Origin: Bacteroides salyersiae WAL 10018 = DSM 18765 = JCM 12988
GTDB lineage: Bacteria; Bacteroidota; Bacteroidia; Bacteroidales; Bacteroidaceae
Assembly (NCBI RefSeq): GCF_000381365.1
Contig: NZ_KB905467.1
Coordinates: 115,139-179,138 of the forward strand
Direction of reading: 5' to 3'
DNA length: 64,000 bases
The position numbers and the translations under genes are program-made. Shown in pieces: positions 47,601-56,102 of this stretch (positions are counted from its first letter, which is position 1; each line of letters opens with the position of its first letter). Under the pieces are notes generated by a model, which did no database searches, had not been told where the DNA came from, and was given only the letters and a program-made list of their open reading frames with translations.

Positions 47601-48365
47601 TACGGTAGTGGGGAAGTTGTGTGTTTCCGCTTTCAGAGAGATGACGCTTTTAATGTCTTTGATTTGGAAGAAATCGGGTTTGGAATGGTCGGCCGGTGCA
47701 AACTGTTCCACTACCGGGCCTTCTGCAAAGGCAACGTTGTCTTTATAGGCGGAGATTATTTTATTAGGATTTTCCTGTGTGGTCTTTTTTATCATCTGGA
47801 AGAGGGAAGATTCCTGTTCCACACCGTCGATGATAAACGTGCCGCCGAAGATTTTGTGACGGCAGTGTTCCGAATTGATTTGTGCAAAACCGAATACTTC
47901 CGAATCGGTCAGTTTACGGCCCAAGTCGTTTTCTACCTTTTTCAGATAGTCCATTTCTTCCTTGGAAAGAGCAAGTCCCTCCTTTTCATTGTACGCTTCT
48001 AAATCTTCGATATAGATAATCGGTTCCGGTTGGCGGTTAGTGGTGAATACGTTTTGATCCAACCCTTTGTACATGCGTTGCAGCATAGGGTCGTAGTCTG
48101 CATTTTCGTCTTTTACCGGGAAGTATTCTTCGATGCGGCTGATACCTTCGATACCCATGTTTTGGGTGATCTCTACGGCATTTGTACTCCAAGGGGTAAT
48201 CATTTCGCGGCGCGGGCCTACGAAACAGCCTTTCAGGTTTTCTTCACTTTCCGCTTTAGCTTCTCCAAAAAGCCAGCAAAGTTTGTCACTATCGTCCGGG
48301 GCGAGCGGGTGGTTGCTCTCTACGGCAATCACACTCTTGGAAGGGGTTCTGAAAAAAAGAATCAT
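44661..48365 (-). CDS. purL: Phosphoribosylformylglycinamidine synthase
   Basis: 1234-residue single-chain enzyme of purine synthesis, turning FGAR into FGAM with ATP and glutamine. N-terminal PurS-like region, then SEVFGFAQINSEHCRHKIF near 160, the ATP-binding repeats (LKAETHNFPTTVEPFNGAST near 250, GPVVEQFAP), a second FGAM synthetase half, and a C-terminal class I glutaminase with SLGICNGCQLMMELG (nucleophile Cys) near 1080 and HGEGKF near 1160. Size fits the gamma-proteobacterial/Bacteroides long form. It stands alone, with a TATCTTTG box upstream and a terminator after it. Confidence 0.97.
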   Translation of the reverse strand: MILFFRTPSKSVIAVESNHPLAPDDSDKLCWLFGEAKAESEENLKGCFVGPRREMITPWSTNAVEITQNMGIEGISRIEEYFPVKDENADYDPMLQRMYKGLDQNVFTTNRQPEPIIYIEDLEAYNEKEGLALSKEEMDYLKKVENDLGRKLTDSEVFGFAQINSEHCRHKIFGGTFIIDGVEQESSLFQMIKKTTQENPNKIISAYKDNVAFAEGPVVEQFAPADHSKPDFFQIKDIKSVISLKAETHNFPTTVEPFNGASTGTGGEIRDRMGGGKGSWPIAGTAVYMTSYPRTDEDRPWEEILPVRKWLYQTPEQILIKASNGASDFGNKFGQPLICGSVLTFEHKENNEIYGYDKVIMLAGGVGYGTQRDCLKGQPEAGNKVVVIGGDNYRIGLGGGSVSSVDTGRYSSGIELNAVQRANAEMQKRANNVVRALCEEDENPVVSIHDHGSAGHVNCLSELVEECGGLIDMSKLPIGDKTLSAKEIIANESQERMGLLIKEEAIEHVRKIAERERAPMYVVGETTGDHRFAFQQADGIRPFDLAVDQMFGSSPKTYMIDKTVERHYEMPVYEQPKLHEYLTNVLQLEAVACKDWLTNKVDRSVTGKVARQQCQGEIQLPLSDCGVVALDYRGEKGIATSIGHAPQAALADPAAGSILSVSEALTNLVWAPMAEGMDSISLSANWMWPCRSQEGEDARLYTAVKALSDFCCALQINVPTGKDSLSMTQKYPDGEKVISPGTVIVSAGGEVSDVKKVVSPVLVNNEKTTLYHIDFSFDALKLGGSAFAQSLGKVGDEVPCVQDAEYFRDAFLAVQELVKKGLILAGHDISAGGLITTLLEMCFANVEGGLDINLDKMKENDMVKILFAENPGIVIQIADKHKEEVKKILEDAGIGFIKLGKPTDERHILVSKDGVTYQFGIDYMRDVWYASSYLLDRKQSMNGCAKKRFENYKMQPLEFAFMPTFKGKLSQYGITPDRRTPSGIRAAIIREKGTNGEREMAYSLYLAGFDVKDVTMTDLISGRETLEDVNMIVYCGGFSNSDVLGSAKGWAGGFLFNPKAKEALDKFYAREDTLSLGICNGCQLMMELGLINPEHKKQGKMLHNDSHKFESTFISLTIPTNRSVMFGSLSGSKLGIWVAHGEGKFSLPYGEDKYNVVAKYSYDEYPGNPNGSDYSIAALASADGRHLAMMPHLERAIFPWQNACYPADRIHSDQVTPWIEAFVNARKWVEDKMK

Positions 48366-48455
48366 GTTTTATATTTACGATTTACAATTTACGATTTACG
48401 ATCAAAGCTTCTTCATGGTGTTGAAGACAGGCTCCTTTCTCTCTTTCTTGCGGTG

Positions 48456-48463
48456 CAAAGATA
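48456..48463 (-). promoter_or_regulatory. Putative -7 element for purL
   Basis: TATCTTTG on the minus strand, 91 bases before the ATG at 48365. The intervening leader has TACGATTTACAATTTACGAT-like short direct repeats (48373-48402). No -33 box at standard spacing. No purine riboswitch was recognised. Confidence 0.35.
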
Positions 48464-48641
48464 AACAAATTCATTGGTATCTGGAAGTTATGCGTGTTTT
48501 TTTCATGGAGGGATCAGGTGGAGTTTTCCGACAGTGCCCGGGTGGGATAAGTACGGCACTTTTCCCGATTATCGTATCAACCCTATCGAAAAAACGTTAA
48601 GAACCTATGACTGTCTCATAAAAAAGTGCGATATTTGCGAC

Positions 48642-49295
48642 ATGAATCAGATAGGAACAATTCTCGATATATTAATAAAGGGCTTTGCTATCGGCGTTAT
48701 TGTCTCTGCTCCGTTGGGACCGGTCGGAGTCCTGTGTATCCAGCGTACCCTGAACAAAGGACGTTGGTATGGCTTTGTGACAGGTTTGGGAGCTTCTTTG
48801 AGCGATATTGCCTATGCGCTTCTTACCGGATACGGGATGAGTTTTATTTTTGATTATATCGATAAAAATATTTTCTATTTGCAACTGTTGGGAAGCATTA
48901 TGTTGCTTGTCTTCGGAATTTATACGTTTCGCAGTAATCCGGTCAAGTCCATTCGTCCGGCATCCACTAATAAAGGCTCTTATTTCCATAATTTTGTTAC
49001 GGCATTTGCCGTCACACTTTCCAATCCTCTTATAATCTTTCTCTTTATCGGTCTTTTTGCCCGTTTTGCTTTCCTGCAGCCCGGGGTTTTGCTTTTCGAA
49101 ACCATTACCGGTTATCTGGCGATCGCTATCGGTGCATTGGTCTGGTGGTTCGGAATCACTTTTTTTGTTAATAAAGTGCGCAAGAAATTCAATCTGCGGG
49201 GTATCTGGATATTGAACCGCATCATAGGCAGTATTGTTATGCTGGTATCGGCAGTAGGGTTAGTGTACACGCTGCTCGGAGAATCGATTTATTGA
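48642..49295 (+). CDS. LysE-family exporter
   Basis: 217 residues from ATG 48642 (the longer frame from 48474 lacks sense before this Met). It is a LysE/RhtB-type amino-acid or metabolite exporter with GFAIGVIVSAPLGPVGVLCI near 13 and IQRTLNKGRWYGFVTGLGAS near 33, then six hydrophobic helices to the end. The substrate is unknown. It is followed 21 bases later by the DUF4924-like gene on the same strand, and together with rfbD and prfC these may be read as one transcript. Confidence 0.85.
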   Translation: MNQIGTILDILIKGFAIGVIVSAPLGPVGVLCIQRTLNKGRWYGFVTGLGASLSDIAYALLTGYGMSFIFDYIDKNIFYLQLLGSIMLLVFGIYTFRSNPVKSIRPASTNKGSYFHNFVTAFAVTLSNPLIIFLFIGLFARFAFLQPGVLLFETITGYLAIAIGALVWWFGITFFVNKVRKKFNLRGIWILNRIIGSIVMLVSAVGLVYTLLGESIY

Positions 49296-49316
49296 TAATA
49301 AAGGAAAATTGAAGAA

Positions 49317-49859
49317 ATGAAGATAGCAGGACAGTTGAAAGAAAAGAATATTGCCGAATACCTTATATATATGTGGCAGGTAGAGGATATGATCCGTGCC
49401 AATGGTTGTGATATCGACCGGGTAGAGCAGACGATCATTTCCCGTTATCCGGAAGAAGAGCGTCCGGCCTTACGCGAATGGTACGGTAATCTTATCGGGA
49501 TGATGCGCGAAGAGGACGTGCGTGAGAAAGGACACTTGCAGATCAATCGGAACGTTATTATCAATCTGACGGATTTACATAATGCTTTGCTTGCATCGCC
49601 GAAGTTCCCATTCTATAATGCCGCTTATTTTAAGGCGCTTCCTTTCATAGTGGAATTGCGCAGTAAAAACGGCCGGAAGGAAGAACCCGAACTGGAGACT
49701 TGCTTTGAAGCATTGTACGGCGTGATGTTGCTTCGTTTGCAAAAGAAGGAGATCAGTCCCGAAACGACAAAGGCGATAGAGGCTATCAGCGGTTTCCTGT
49801 CATTGTTGGCCAATTACTATGACAAGGATAAAAAAGGAGAATTGAAATTAGAAGATTAA
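49317..49859 (+). CDS. DUF4924-like conserved protein
   Basis: 180-residue soluble helical protein beginning KIAGQLKEKNIAEYLIYMWQ. It matches what I know as DUF4924, a Bacteroidota-specific family of unknown function. There are no catalytic motifs, membrane segments or signal. It lies three bases upstream of rfbD, and rfbD lies just before prfC, so it is produced with them, but the order gives no clear functional link. Confidence 0.72.
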   Translation: MKIAGQLKEKNIAEYLIYMWQVEDMIRANGCDIDRVEQTIISRYPEEERPALREWYGNLIGMMREEDVREKGHLQINRNVIINLTDLHNALLASPKFPFYNAAYFKALPFIVELRSKNGRKEEPELETCFEALYGVMLLRLQKKEISPETTKAIEAISGFLSLLANYYDKDKKGELKLED

Positions 49860-49862
49860 TAT

Positions 49863-50717
49863 ATGAGAATATTAGTAACCGGAGCCAATGGACAACTTGG
49901 CAACGAGATGCAGGTGCTTGCCAAAGAGAATCCGCAGCACATTTATTTTTTTACCGATGTCCGGGAACTGGATATTTGCGACGAACAGGCCGTACGTGCA
50001 TTTGTTACGGAAAATGAAATCGACGTGATCGTGAATTGTGCCGCATATACGGCAGTAGATAATGCAGAGGATAACCGTGAATTGTGTGATAAGCTGAATC
50101 ATGTGGCTCCGGGATATCTGGCGCGTGCCGCGCAAAGCCGTGGTGCCGCCATTATACAGGTTTCTACGGATTACGTTTTCGATGGAACAGCTCACATCCC
50201 TTACAATGAAGACGAACCTACTTGTCCGGCTTCCGTATATGGTTTCACCAAGTTGGCGGGAGAGCAGGCTGTTGCCGAAGGATGCGAGAAGGCGGTTATA
50301 ATCCGTACAGCATGGCTTTATTCCATCTATGGAAATAATTTCGTAAAGACCATGATGCGCCTGGGACGTGAGCGTGACAATCTTGGGGTTGTTTTCGACC
50401 AAGTGGGAACGCCGACTTATGCCAACGATCTGGCATCTGCCATTTATGCTATTATAAATAAAGGTGTAGTGCCCGGAATTTATCATTTCAGCGATGAAGG
50501 TGTCTGTTCATGGTATGATTTTACGAAGGCAATTCATCGTCTGGCGGGTATTGTCACTTGCAAAGTACGTCCGCTTCATACGGCGGATTATCCGGCAAAA
50601 GCTCCCCGTCCGGCCTATTCCGTATTGGATAAGACAAAGATTAAAACCACTTTCGATATTGAAATCCCGCATTGGGAAGAGAGCCTTGCGCGTTGCGTGG
50701 CACTATTGAATGACTAA
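49863..50717 (+). CDS. rfbD: dTDP-4-dehydrorhamnose reductase
   Basis: 284 residues, the last step of dTDP-L-rhamnose synthesis. Rossmann loop [11 protein letters not shown] at 6-16, [10 protein letters not shown] near 101, and the catalytic YGFTKLAGE near 127 of extended short-chain dehydrogenases. Length is typical. Unlike in O-antigen loci, no rfbABC genes are next to it; in Bacteroides rfbD is often isolated like this. It is eight bases before prfC. Confidence 0.93.
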   Translation: MRILVTGANGQLGNEMQVLAKENPQHIYFFTDVRELDICDEQAVRAFVTENEIDVIVNCAAYTAVDNAEDNRELCDKLNHVAPGYLARAAQSRGAAIIQVSTDYVFDGTAHIPYNEDEPTCPASVYGFTKLAGEQAVAEGCEKAVIIRTAWLYSIYGNNFVKTMMRLGRERDNLGVVFDQVGTPTYANDLASAIYAIINKGVVPGIYHFSDEGVCSWYDFTKAIHRLAGIVTCKVRPLHTADYPAKAPRPAYSVLDKTKIKTTFDIEIPHWEESLARCVALLND

Positions 50718-50725
50718 TTTACAAT

Positions 50726-52300
50726 ATGGCAGAAAATACAGAAATACAAAGAAGGCGGACATTCGCTATTATTGCGCACCCGGATGCCGGTAAGACATCT
50801 TTGACAGAAAAGTTATTGCTTTTTGGTGGACAGATACAGGTGGCCGGTGCGGTGAAAAGTAATAAAATCAAAAAGACGGCAACCTCGGACTGGATGGAGA
50901 TCGAGAAACAGCGTGGTATTTCGGTAACCACCTCCGTGATGGAGTTTGACTACCGTGATTATAAGATTAACATCCTCGATACCCCGGGTCACCAAGACTT
51001 TGCCGAAGATACTTATCGCACACTGACTGCCGTAGACAGTGTTATCATTGTGGTGGACGGTGCCAAAGGTGTGGAGACGCAAACGCGTAAGTTGATGGAG
51101 GTATGCCGCATGCGTAATACGCCTGTTATCATCTTCGTCAATAAAATGGACCGAGAGGGAAAAGATCCGTTCGATCTGCTCGATGAGCTGGAAGAAGAAC
51201 TGATGATTCAGGTACGTCCGCTTTCTTGGCCGATAGAGCAGGGACCGCGTTTTAAAGGCGTATATAATATATATGAGAATAAGTTAGATCTTTATCAACC
51301 CTCGAAACAGGTGGTGACGGAGAAAGTGGAAGTCGATATCAACAGCGATGAACTGGACAAGCAGATTGGTGAAACACTGGCAGATAAACTACGTGGTGAT
51401 CTGGAATTGATTGAAGGTGTTTATCCTGAATTCGATAACGAGACTTATCTGGCAGGAGAATGCGCTCCTGTGTTTTTCGGTTCGGCATTGAATAACTTCG
51501 GTGTTCAGGAACTTTTGAACTGTTTCGTAGAGATTGCTCCGAGTCCCCGTCCTGTGCAGGCCGAGGAGCGTGAGGTGGAACCGGATGAACCGAAGTTTAC
51601 CGGATTCGTTTTTAAGATTACGGCCAATATCGATCCGAATCACCGTTCGTGTATCGCTTTCTGTAAAATCTGTTCGGGTAAGTTTACGCGTAATGCACCC
51701 TATTTGCACGTGCGTCATGGCAAGACGATGCGTTTTTCATCGCCTACCCAGTTTATGGCGCAGCGCAAAACGACAATTGATGAAGCGTATGCCGGTGATA
51801 TTATCGGTCTGCCGGATAACGGAACTTTCAAAATCGGTGATACGCTGACAGAGGGCGAGCAATTGCATTTCCGTGGATTACCCAGTTTCTCTCCGGAGAT
51901 GTTCAAATACATAGAGAATGCCGATCCGATGAAACAGAAACAACTTGCCAAAGGTATCGATCAGTTGATGGACGAGGGTGTGGCACAGTTGTTCGTCAAT
52001 CAGTTCAACGGTCGCAAAATCGTCGGTACGGTGGGGCAACTCCAGTTTGAGGTAATCCAATATCGTCTGCTCAATGAATATAACGCTTCGTGCCGTTGGG
52101 AACCGCTAAGCCTTTATAAAGCCTGCTGGATTGAAAGTGATGATCCCGAAGAACTGGAAGCTTTCAAGAAGCGCAAATATCAATACATGGCAAAAGACCG
52201 TGAAGGGCGCGATGTGTTCCTTGCCGACTCCAATTATGTATTGCAAATGGCACAAATAGATTTTAAGAACATCAAATTCCATTTCACGAGCGAGTTTTAA
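50726..52300 (+). CDS. prfC: Peptide chain release factor 3
   Basis: 524-residue translational GTPase that removes RF1/RF2 from the ribosome after termination. GTPase motifs: G1 [15 protein letters not shown] near 17, G2-region [15 protein letters not shown]3 [15 protein letters not shown] near 88, G4 [12 protein letters not shown] near 140. Beta-barrel domain II and the C-terminal domain III follow. Length and motif order match RF3 rather than EF-G. Downstream is a region of ATTGGCACATT repeats. Confidence 0.96.
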   Translation: MAENTEIQRRRTFAIIAHPDAGKTSLTEKLLLFGGQIQVAGAVKSNKIKKTATSDWMEIEKQRGISVTTSVMEFDYRDYKINILDTPGHQDFAEDTYRTLTAVDSVIIVVDGAKGVETQTRKLMEVCRMRNTPVIIFVNKMDREGKDPFDLLDELEEELMIQVRPLSWPIEQGPRFKGVYNIYENKLDLYQPSKQVVTEKVEVDINSDELDKQIGETLADKLRGDLELIEGVYPEFDNETYLAGECAPVFFGSALNNFGVQELLNCFVEIAPSPRPVQAEEREVEPDEPKFTGFVFKITANIDPNHRSCIAFCKICSGKFTRNAPYLHVRHGKTMRFSSPTQFMAQRKTTIDEAYAGDIIGLPDNGTFKIGDTLTEGEQLHFRGLPSFSPEMFKYIENADPMKQKQLAKGIDQLMDEGVAQLFVNQFNGRKIVGTVGQLQFEVIQYRLLNEYNASCRWEPLSLYKACWIESDDPEELEAFKKRKYQYMAKDREGRDVFLADSNYVLQMAQIDFKNIKFHFTSEF

Positions 52301-52301
52301 T

Positions 52302-52488
52302 AATGTGCCAATAGGAGAATATGCCAATGTGCCAATTAGCTGCGCTGTTATAGCGAATGCTGATTGGCACATTGGTATATTATCCCATTATCTCATTAAC
52401 GCATTCTTTTTATTGGCATATTGTCACATTGGCACATTGTCCTATTGGCACATTATTTATTGGCACATTATTTATTGGCACATTATTT
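52302..52488 (+). repeat. ATTGGCACATT repeat region
   Basis: The eleven-base word ATTGGCACATT and its complement AATGTGCCAAT recur through this stretch, near 52302, 52326, 52363, 52428, 52444, 52459 and 52474. The last three form perfect 15-base tandem units ending at 52488. Opposed copies can fold as hairpins soon after the prfC stop. The short frame across it translates to repetitive Tyr-Trp-His text and is not a gene. Confidence 0.75.
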
Positions 52489-52599
52489 CTAATTGCGATT
52501 TAGCTTTTTTTATTCTTTTCCTCCTTTATTTTTTCTTCTTTTATTGGTAATTTCGAACGATTTTTTGAAAAATCGATCAAACAACTAATAATTTATTAT

Positions 52600-52857
52600 A
52601 TGGAAAACTTAGAAACAGCGTTTTTGCTGATGGTAGTCGGTATGGCTACTGTGTTCGTAATTTTACTTATCGTCATTTATCTGGGTAAACTATTGATTTC
52701 GTTGGTCAACAAATATGCTCCGGAAGAAGTCGTACCTGCCAAACAGGCTTCCCGCGTTCCTGCGGCTATTCCCGGTAATATCTTAGCTGCCATTACTGCC
52801 GCCGTCAATGTAGTAACCCAAGGCAAGGGTAAAGTATCGAAAGTAGAAAAATTGTAA
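52600..52857 (+). CDS. oadG: OadG-family decarboxylase gamma subunit
   Basis: 85 residues with one N-terminal membrane helix (about 8-30), then a short Pro/Ala cytoplasmic tail. It matches the small gamma subunit that anchors sodium-pumping decarboxylases (OadG/DcpG). It is first of a gamma-alpha-beta set with tight spacing (19 bases to the alpha gene). The tail lacks the usual Zn-binding residues I would expect for a classical OadG, so the assignment rests mainly on size, helix and context. Confidence 0.8.
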   Translation: MENLETAFLLMVVGMATVFVILLIVIYLGKLLISLVNKYAPEEVVPAKQASRVPAAIPGNILAAITAAVNVVTQGKGKVSKVEKL

Positions 52858-52876
52858 AACACAACTAATTAGGAAT

Positions 52877-54706
52877 ATGAAAAAAGAAATCAAATTCAGC
52901 TTGGTTTTCAGAGACATGTGGCAGAGTGCCGGAAAGTATGTACCCCGTGTAGACCAGCTCGTTAAAGTAGCTCCTGCTATTATCGAAATGGGATGTTTTG
53001 CCCGTGTTGAAACCAATGGCGGTGGTTTTGAACAAGTAAATCTTTTATTTGGTGAAAATCCCAACCGTGCTGTCCGTGACTGGACAAAACCTTTCCACGA
53101 AGCCGGTATACAAACTCATATGCTCGATCGTGCTCTCAACGGACTTCGCATGAGTCCTGTTCCTGCCGATGTGCGTAAACTCTTCTATAAGGTAAAGAAA
53201 GCTCAGGGTACTGACATCACACGTACTTTCTGCGGATTGAATGATGTCCGTAACATTGCTCCCTCTATTACCTACGCCCACGATGCCGGTATGATTTCGC
53301 AATGCTCGCTCTGCATTACCCATTCCCCCATTCACACGGTGGAGTATTACACCAACATGGCTTTGGAATTAATCAAATTGGGAGCCGATGAAATTTGTAT
53401 CAAGGATATGGCAGGCATCGGCCGTCCCGTTTCTTTGGGTAAAATAGTAGCCAATATCAAGGCTGCGCATCCCGAAATCCCCATTCAGTATCATAGCCAT
53501 GCCGGGCCCGGTTTCAATATGGCAAGCATTCTCGAAGTCTGTGAAGCCGGATGCGACTATATCGACGTAGGGATGGAACCCCTCTCGTGGGGAACCGGAC
53601 ATGCCGATCTGCTCAGTGTGCAGGCCATGCTGAAAGATGCAGGATTCCAGGTGCCGGAGATCAATATGGAGGCTTACATGAAAGTACGTGCTTTGGTGCA
53701 GGAATTTATGGACGATTTTCTCGGTCTCTACATCAGTCCGAAGAACCGCCTGATGAATTCTCTACTGATTGCTCCTGGGCTCCCGGGTGGTATGATGGGC
53801 AGCCTTATGGCCGATTTGGAAACTAATTTAGAGTCTATCAACAAATACAAAGCGAAACACAATCTGCCCTTTATGACGCAGGATCAACTGCTTATCAAAC
53901 TGTTCAACGAAGTGGCTTATGTATGGCCCCGTGTGGGCTATCCTCCTTTGGTGACGCCGTTCAGCCAATACGTCAAGAATCTGGCTATGATGAACGTGAT
54001 CGCTATGGAGAAAGGTAAAGACCGTTGGGGAATGATTGCCGATGATATCTGGGATATGATTTTGGGTAAAGCAGGACGTCTGCCGGGGCAATTGGCTCCC
54101 GAAATTATCGAGAAAGCCGAACGCGAAGGCCGTAAGTTCTTCGATGGCAATCCGCAGGATAACTATCCCGATGCGCTCGATAAATATCGTAAATTGATGA
54201 AAGAGCAGAAGTGGGAGACAGGGCAGGACGATGAGGAACTCTTTGAATATGCCATGCATCCTGCACAATACGAGGCTTATAAAAGTGGCAAAGCGAAAGA
54301 AGACTTCCTGGAAGATGTTGCCAAGCGTCGTACCGAACGGGATAAATCTCCGTTGGAAGACGCCAAACCGAAAACTCTCACCGTACAAGTAGACGGACAA
54401 GCTTATCGTGTTACGGTGGCTTACGGTGATGCCGAACTCCCTGTTGCGCCGGCAGCCACTGCTCCGGCAGGAGAGGGCAAAGATGTACTTTCTCCATTGG
54501 AAGGAAAATTCTTCTTGGTGAAAAATGCACAGGAGACGGCTTTGAAAGTAGGTGATGCGGTGAAGGAGGGTGATGTACTCTGCTATGTGGAAGCCATGAA
54601 GACCTACAATGCTATCCGTGCGGAATTCGGTGGCACGGTGACAGCTATTTGTGTCAATCCGGGAGATACTGTTTCTGAAGATGATGTATTAATGAAGATA
54701 GGATAA
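52877..54706 (+). CDS. oadA: Biotin-dependent decarboxylase alpha subunit
   Basis: 609 residues. An N-terminal carboxyltransferase barrel, with FSLVFRDMWQSAGKYVP near 7 and KDMAGIGRPVSLGKIV near 176, is followed by the PYC_OADA region and a Pro/Ala linker. A C-terminal biotinyl domain carries YVEAMKTYNAI, whose Lys (near 575) is biotinylated. It transfers CO2 from oxaloacetate or a related acid to biotin. The barrel's first motif differs from Klebsiella OadA (RDMWQSAGKY), so substrate specificity (oxaloacetate against methylmalonyl-CoA or another acid) is not certain. The stop overlaps the beta subunit's start. Confidence 0.9.
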   Translation: MKKEIKFSLVFRDMWQSAGKYVPRVDQLVKVAPAIIEMGCFARVETNGGGFEQVNLLFGENPNRAVRDWTKPFHEAGIQTHMLDRALNGLRMSPVPADVRKLFYKVKKAQGTDITRTFCGLNDVRNIAPSITYAHDAGMISQCSLCITHSPIHTVEYYTNMALELIKLGADEICIKDMAGIGRPVSLGKIVANIKAAHPEIPIQYHSHAGPGFNMASILEVCEAGCDYIDVGMEPLSWGTGHADLLSVQAMLKDAGFQVPEINMEAYMKVRALVQEFMDDFLGLYISPKNRLMNSLLIAPGLPGGMMGSLMADLETNLESINKYKAKHNLPFMTQDQLLIKLFNEVAYVWPRVGYPPLVTPFSQYVKNLAMMNVIAMEKGKDRWGMIADDIWDMILGKAGRLPGQLAPEIIEKAEREGRKFFDGNPQDNYPDALDKYRKLMKEQKWETGQDDEELFEYAMHPAQYEAYKSGKAKEDFLEDVAKRRTERDKSPLEDAKPKTLTVQVDGQAYRVTVAYGDAELPVAPAATAPAGEGKDVLSPLEGKFFLVKNAQETALKVGDAVKEGDVLCYVEAMKTYNAIRAEFGGTVTAICVNPGDTVSEDDVLMKIG

Positions 54707-55941
54707 TGAACGAGATATTTGAGAACTTATACGACATGACTGCTTTCAGTAATATCATTGCCGAACCGCAGTTTCTGATAATGTACGCCATCGCTTTCGT
54801 TCTGCTCTATCTGGGCATTAAGAAACAGTATGAACCATTGTTATTGGTGCCCATCGCTTTCGGTGTGTTGCTTGCCAACTTTCCGGGCGGTGATATGGGA
54901 GTGATCCAAGCGGACGAAAACGGTATGGTGATGGTGAACGGTGTGATGAAGAGCATTTGGGAAATGCCCTTACACGACATTGCCCATGAATTGGGATTGA
55001 TGAACTTCATCTATTATATGTTGATAAAGACCGGCTTTCTGCCGCCGATTATTTTTATGGGTGTAGGTGCATTGACCGATTTCGGTCCGATGTTGCGCAA
55101 TCTGCATCTCTCTATATTCGGAGCAGCCGCTCAGTTGGGCATCTTTACAGTGCTGTTAGTGGCTATCCTGATGGGATTTACTCCCAAAGAAGCCGCTTCA
55201 TTAGGTATTATCGGTGGTGCTGACGGTCCTACGGCCATCTTTACCACTATTAAGTTAGCTCCGCATCTGTTGGGGCCGATTGCTATTGCTGCATATTCTT
55301 ATATGGCTTTGGTACCGGTAATTATTCCGATGGTAGTCCGTCTGCTTTGCAGTAAGAAAGAGTTGAGCATCAATATGAAGGAGGAGGAGAAGAAGTATCC
55401 TTCAAAGACTGAGATCAAGAATCTGCGCGTTTTGAAGATTGTTTTCCCGATTGTGGTGACTACGGTTGTTGCCCTTTTTGTGCCGAGTGCCGTGCCTTTG
55501 ATCGGTATGTTGATGTTCGGTAATCTGGTGAAAGAGATCGGTAGCAATACGTTCCGTCTGTTTGATGCCGCTTCTAATAGCATCATGAATGCAGCTACCA
55601 TTTTCCTCGGGCTCTCGGTAGGTGCAACCATGACTACGGAGGCTTTCTTGAATTGGACAACAATCGGTATCGTAGTGGGCGGCTTCCTTGCTTTTGCATT
55701 AAGTATTGCCGGAGGTATTCTTTTTGTGAAGCTGTTCAATCTCTTCTCCAAGAAAAAGATCAATCCGCTGATCGGTGCTACCGGACTGAGTGCCGTACCT
55801 ATGGCCAGCCGTGTGGCAAATGAAATAGCTTTGAAGTACGATTCGAAAAATCATGTGTTGCAGTATTGCATGGCAAGTAATATTTCCGGGGTTATCGGCT
55901 CGGCCGTGGCTGCGGGAGTGCTGATTTCGTTCTTGGCGTAA
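54706..55941 (+). CDS. oadB: Sodium-translocating decarboxylase beta subunit
   Basis: 411-residue polytopic membrane protein. It has the beta-subunit fingerprints GGADGPTAIFTTIKLAP near 168 (the Asp is needed for Na+ movement), MGVGALTDFGPMLRNL near 118 and GATGLSAVPMASRVANE near 354. It releases CO2 from carboxybiotin while pumping sodium out, feeding a sodium gradient used by Bacteroides for transport. It overlaps oadA by one base and ends at a two-way hairpin. Confidence 0.94.
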   Translation: MNEIFENLYDMTAFSNIIAEPQFLIMYAIAFVLLYLGIKKQYEPLLLVPIAFGVLLANFPGGDMGVIQADENGMVMVNGVMKSIWEMPLHDIAHELGLMNFIYYMLIKTGFLPPIIFMGVGALTDFGPMLRNLHLSIFGAAAQLGIFTVLLVAILMGFTPKEAASLGIIGGADGPTAIFTTIKLAPHLLGPIAIAAYSYMALVPVIIPMVVRLLCSKKELSINMKEEEKKYPSKTEIKNLRVLKIVFPIVVTTVVALFVPSAVPLIGMLMFGNLVKEIGSNTFRLFDAASNSIMNAATIFLGLSVGATMTTEAFLNWTTIGIVVGGFLAFALSIAGGILFVKLFNLFSKKKINPLIGATGLSAVPMASRVANEIALKYDSKNHVLQYCMASNISGVIGSAVAAGVLISFLA

Positions 55942-55980
55942 ATATTTTTAATATTACCCTTGTTTTATAAGAAAAATTAT

Positions 55981-56033
55981 CCGGAATATATGAGGATTTC
56001 ATGAATCGTTGAAATTGTTCTCTTATATTCCGG
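55981..56033. terminator. Two-way terminator hairpin after oadB
   Basis: CCGGAATATATGAG (55981-55994) and its near-complement (56020-56033), with a smaller internal ATTTCA/TGAAAT pairing. It sits between the converging oadB and 56103 genes and has A/T runs on both sides. Confidence 0.6.
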
Positions 56034-56102
56034 ATTTCTACTGTATTTTGTTTATTATAGGTGCTTTTACTCTATATTTAAAAAAGACTTTTCTTTAATT
56101 TA

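Noticed and set aside
48474..48641. N-terminal extension of the LysE-type protein
   Set aside because: The extra 56 residues lack family similarity, and the internal Met begins exactly at the usual LysE N-terminus.
52305..52550. An 81-codon frame after prfC
   Set aside because: It reads through the ATTGGCACATT repeats and gives repetitive Tyr-Trp-His-Ile text without any protein character.
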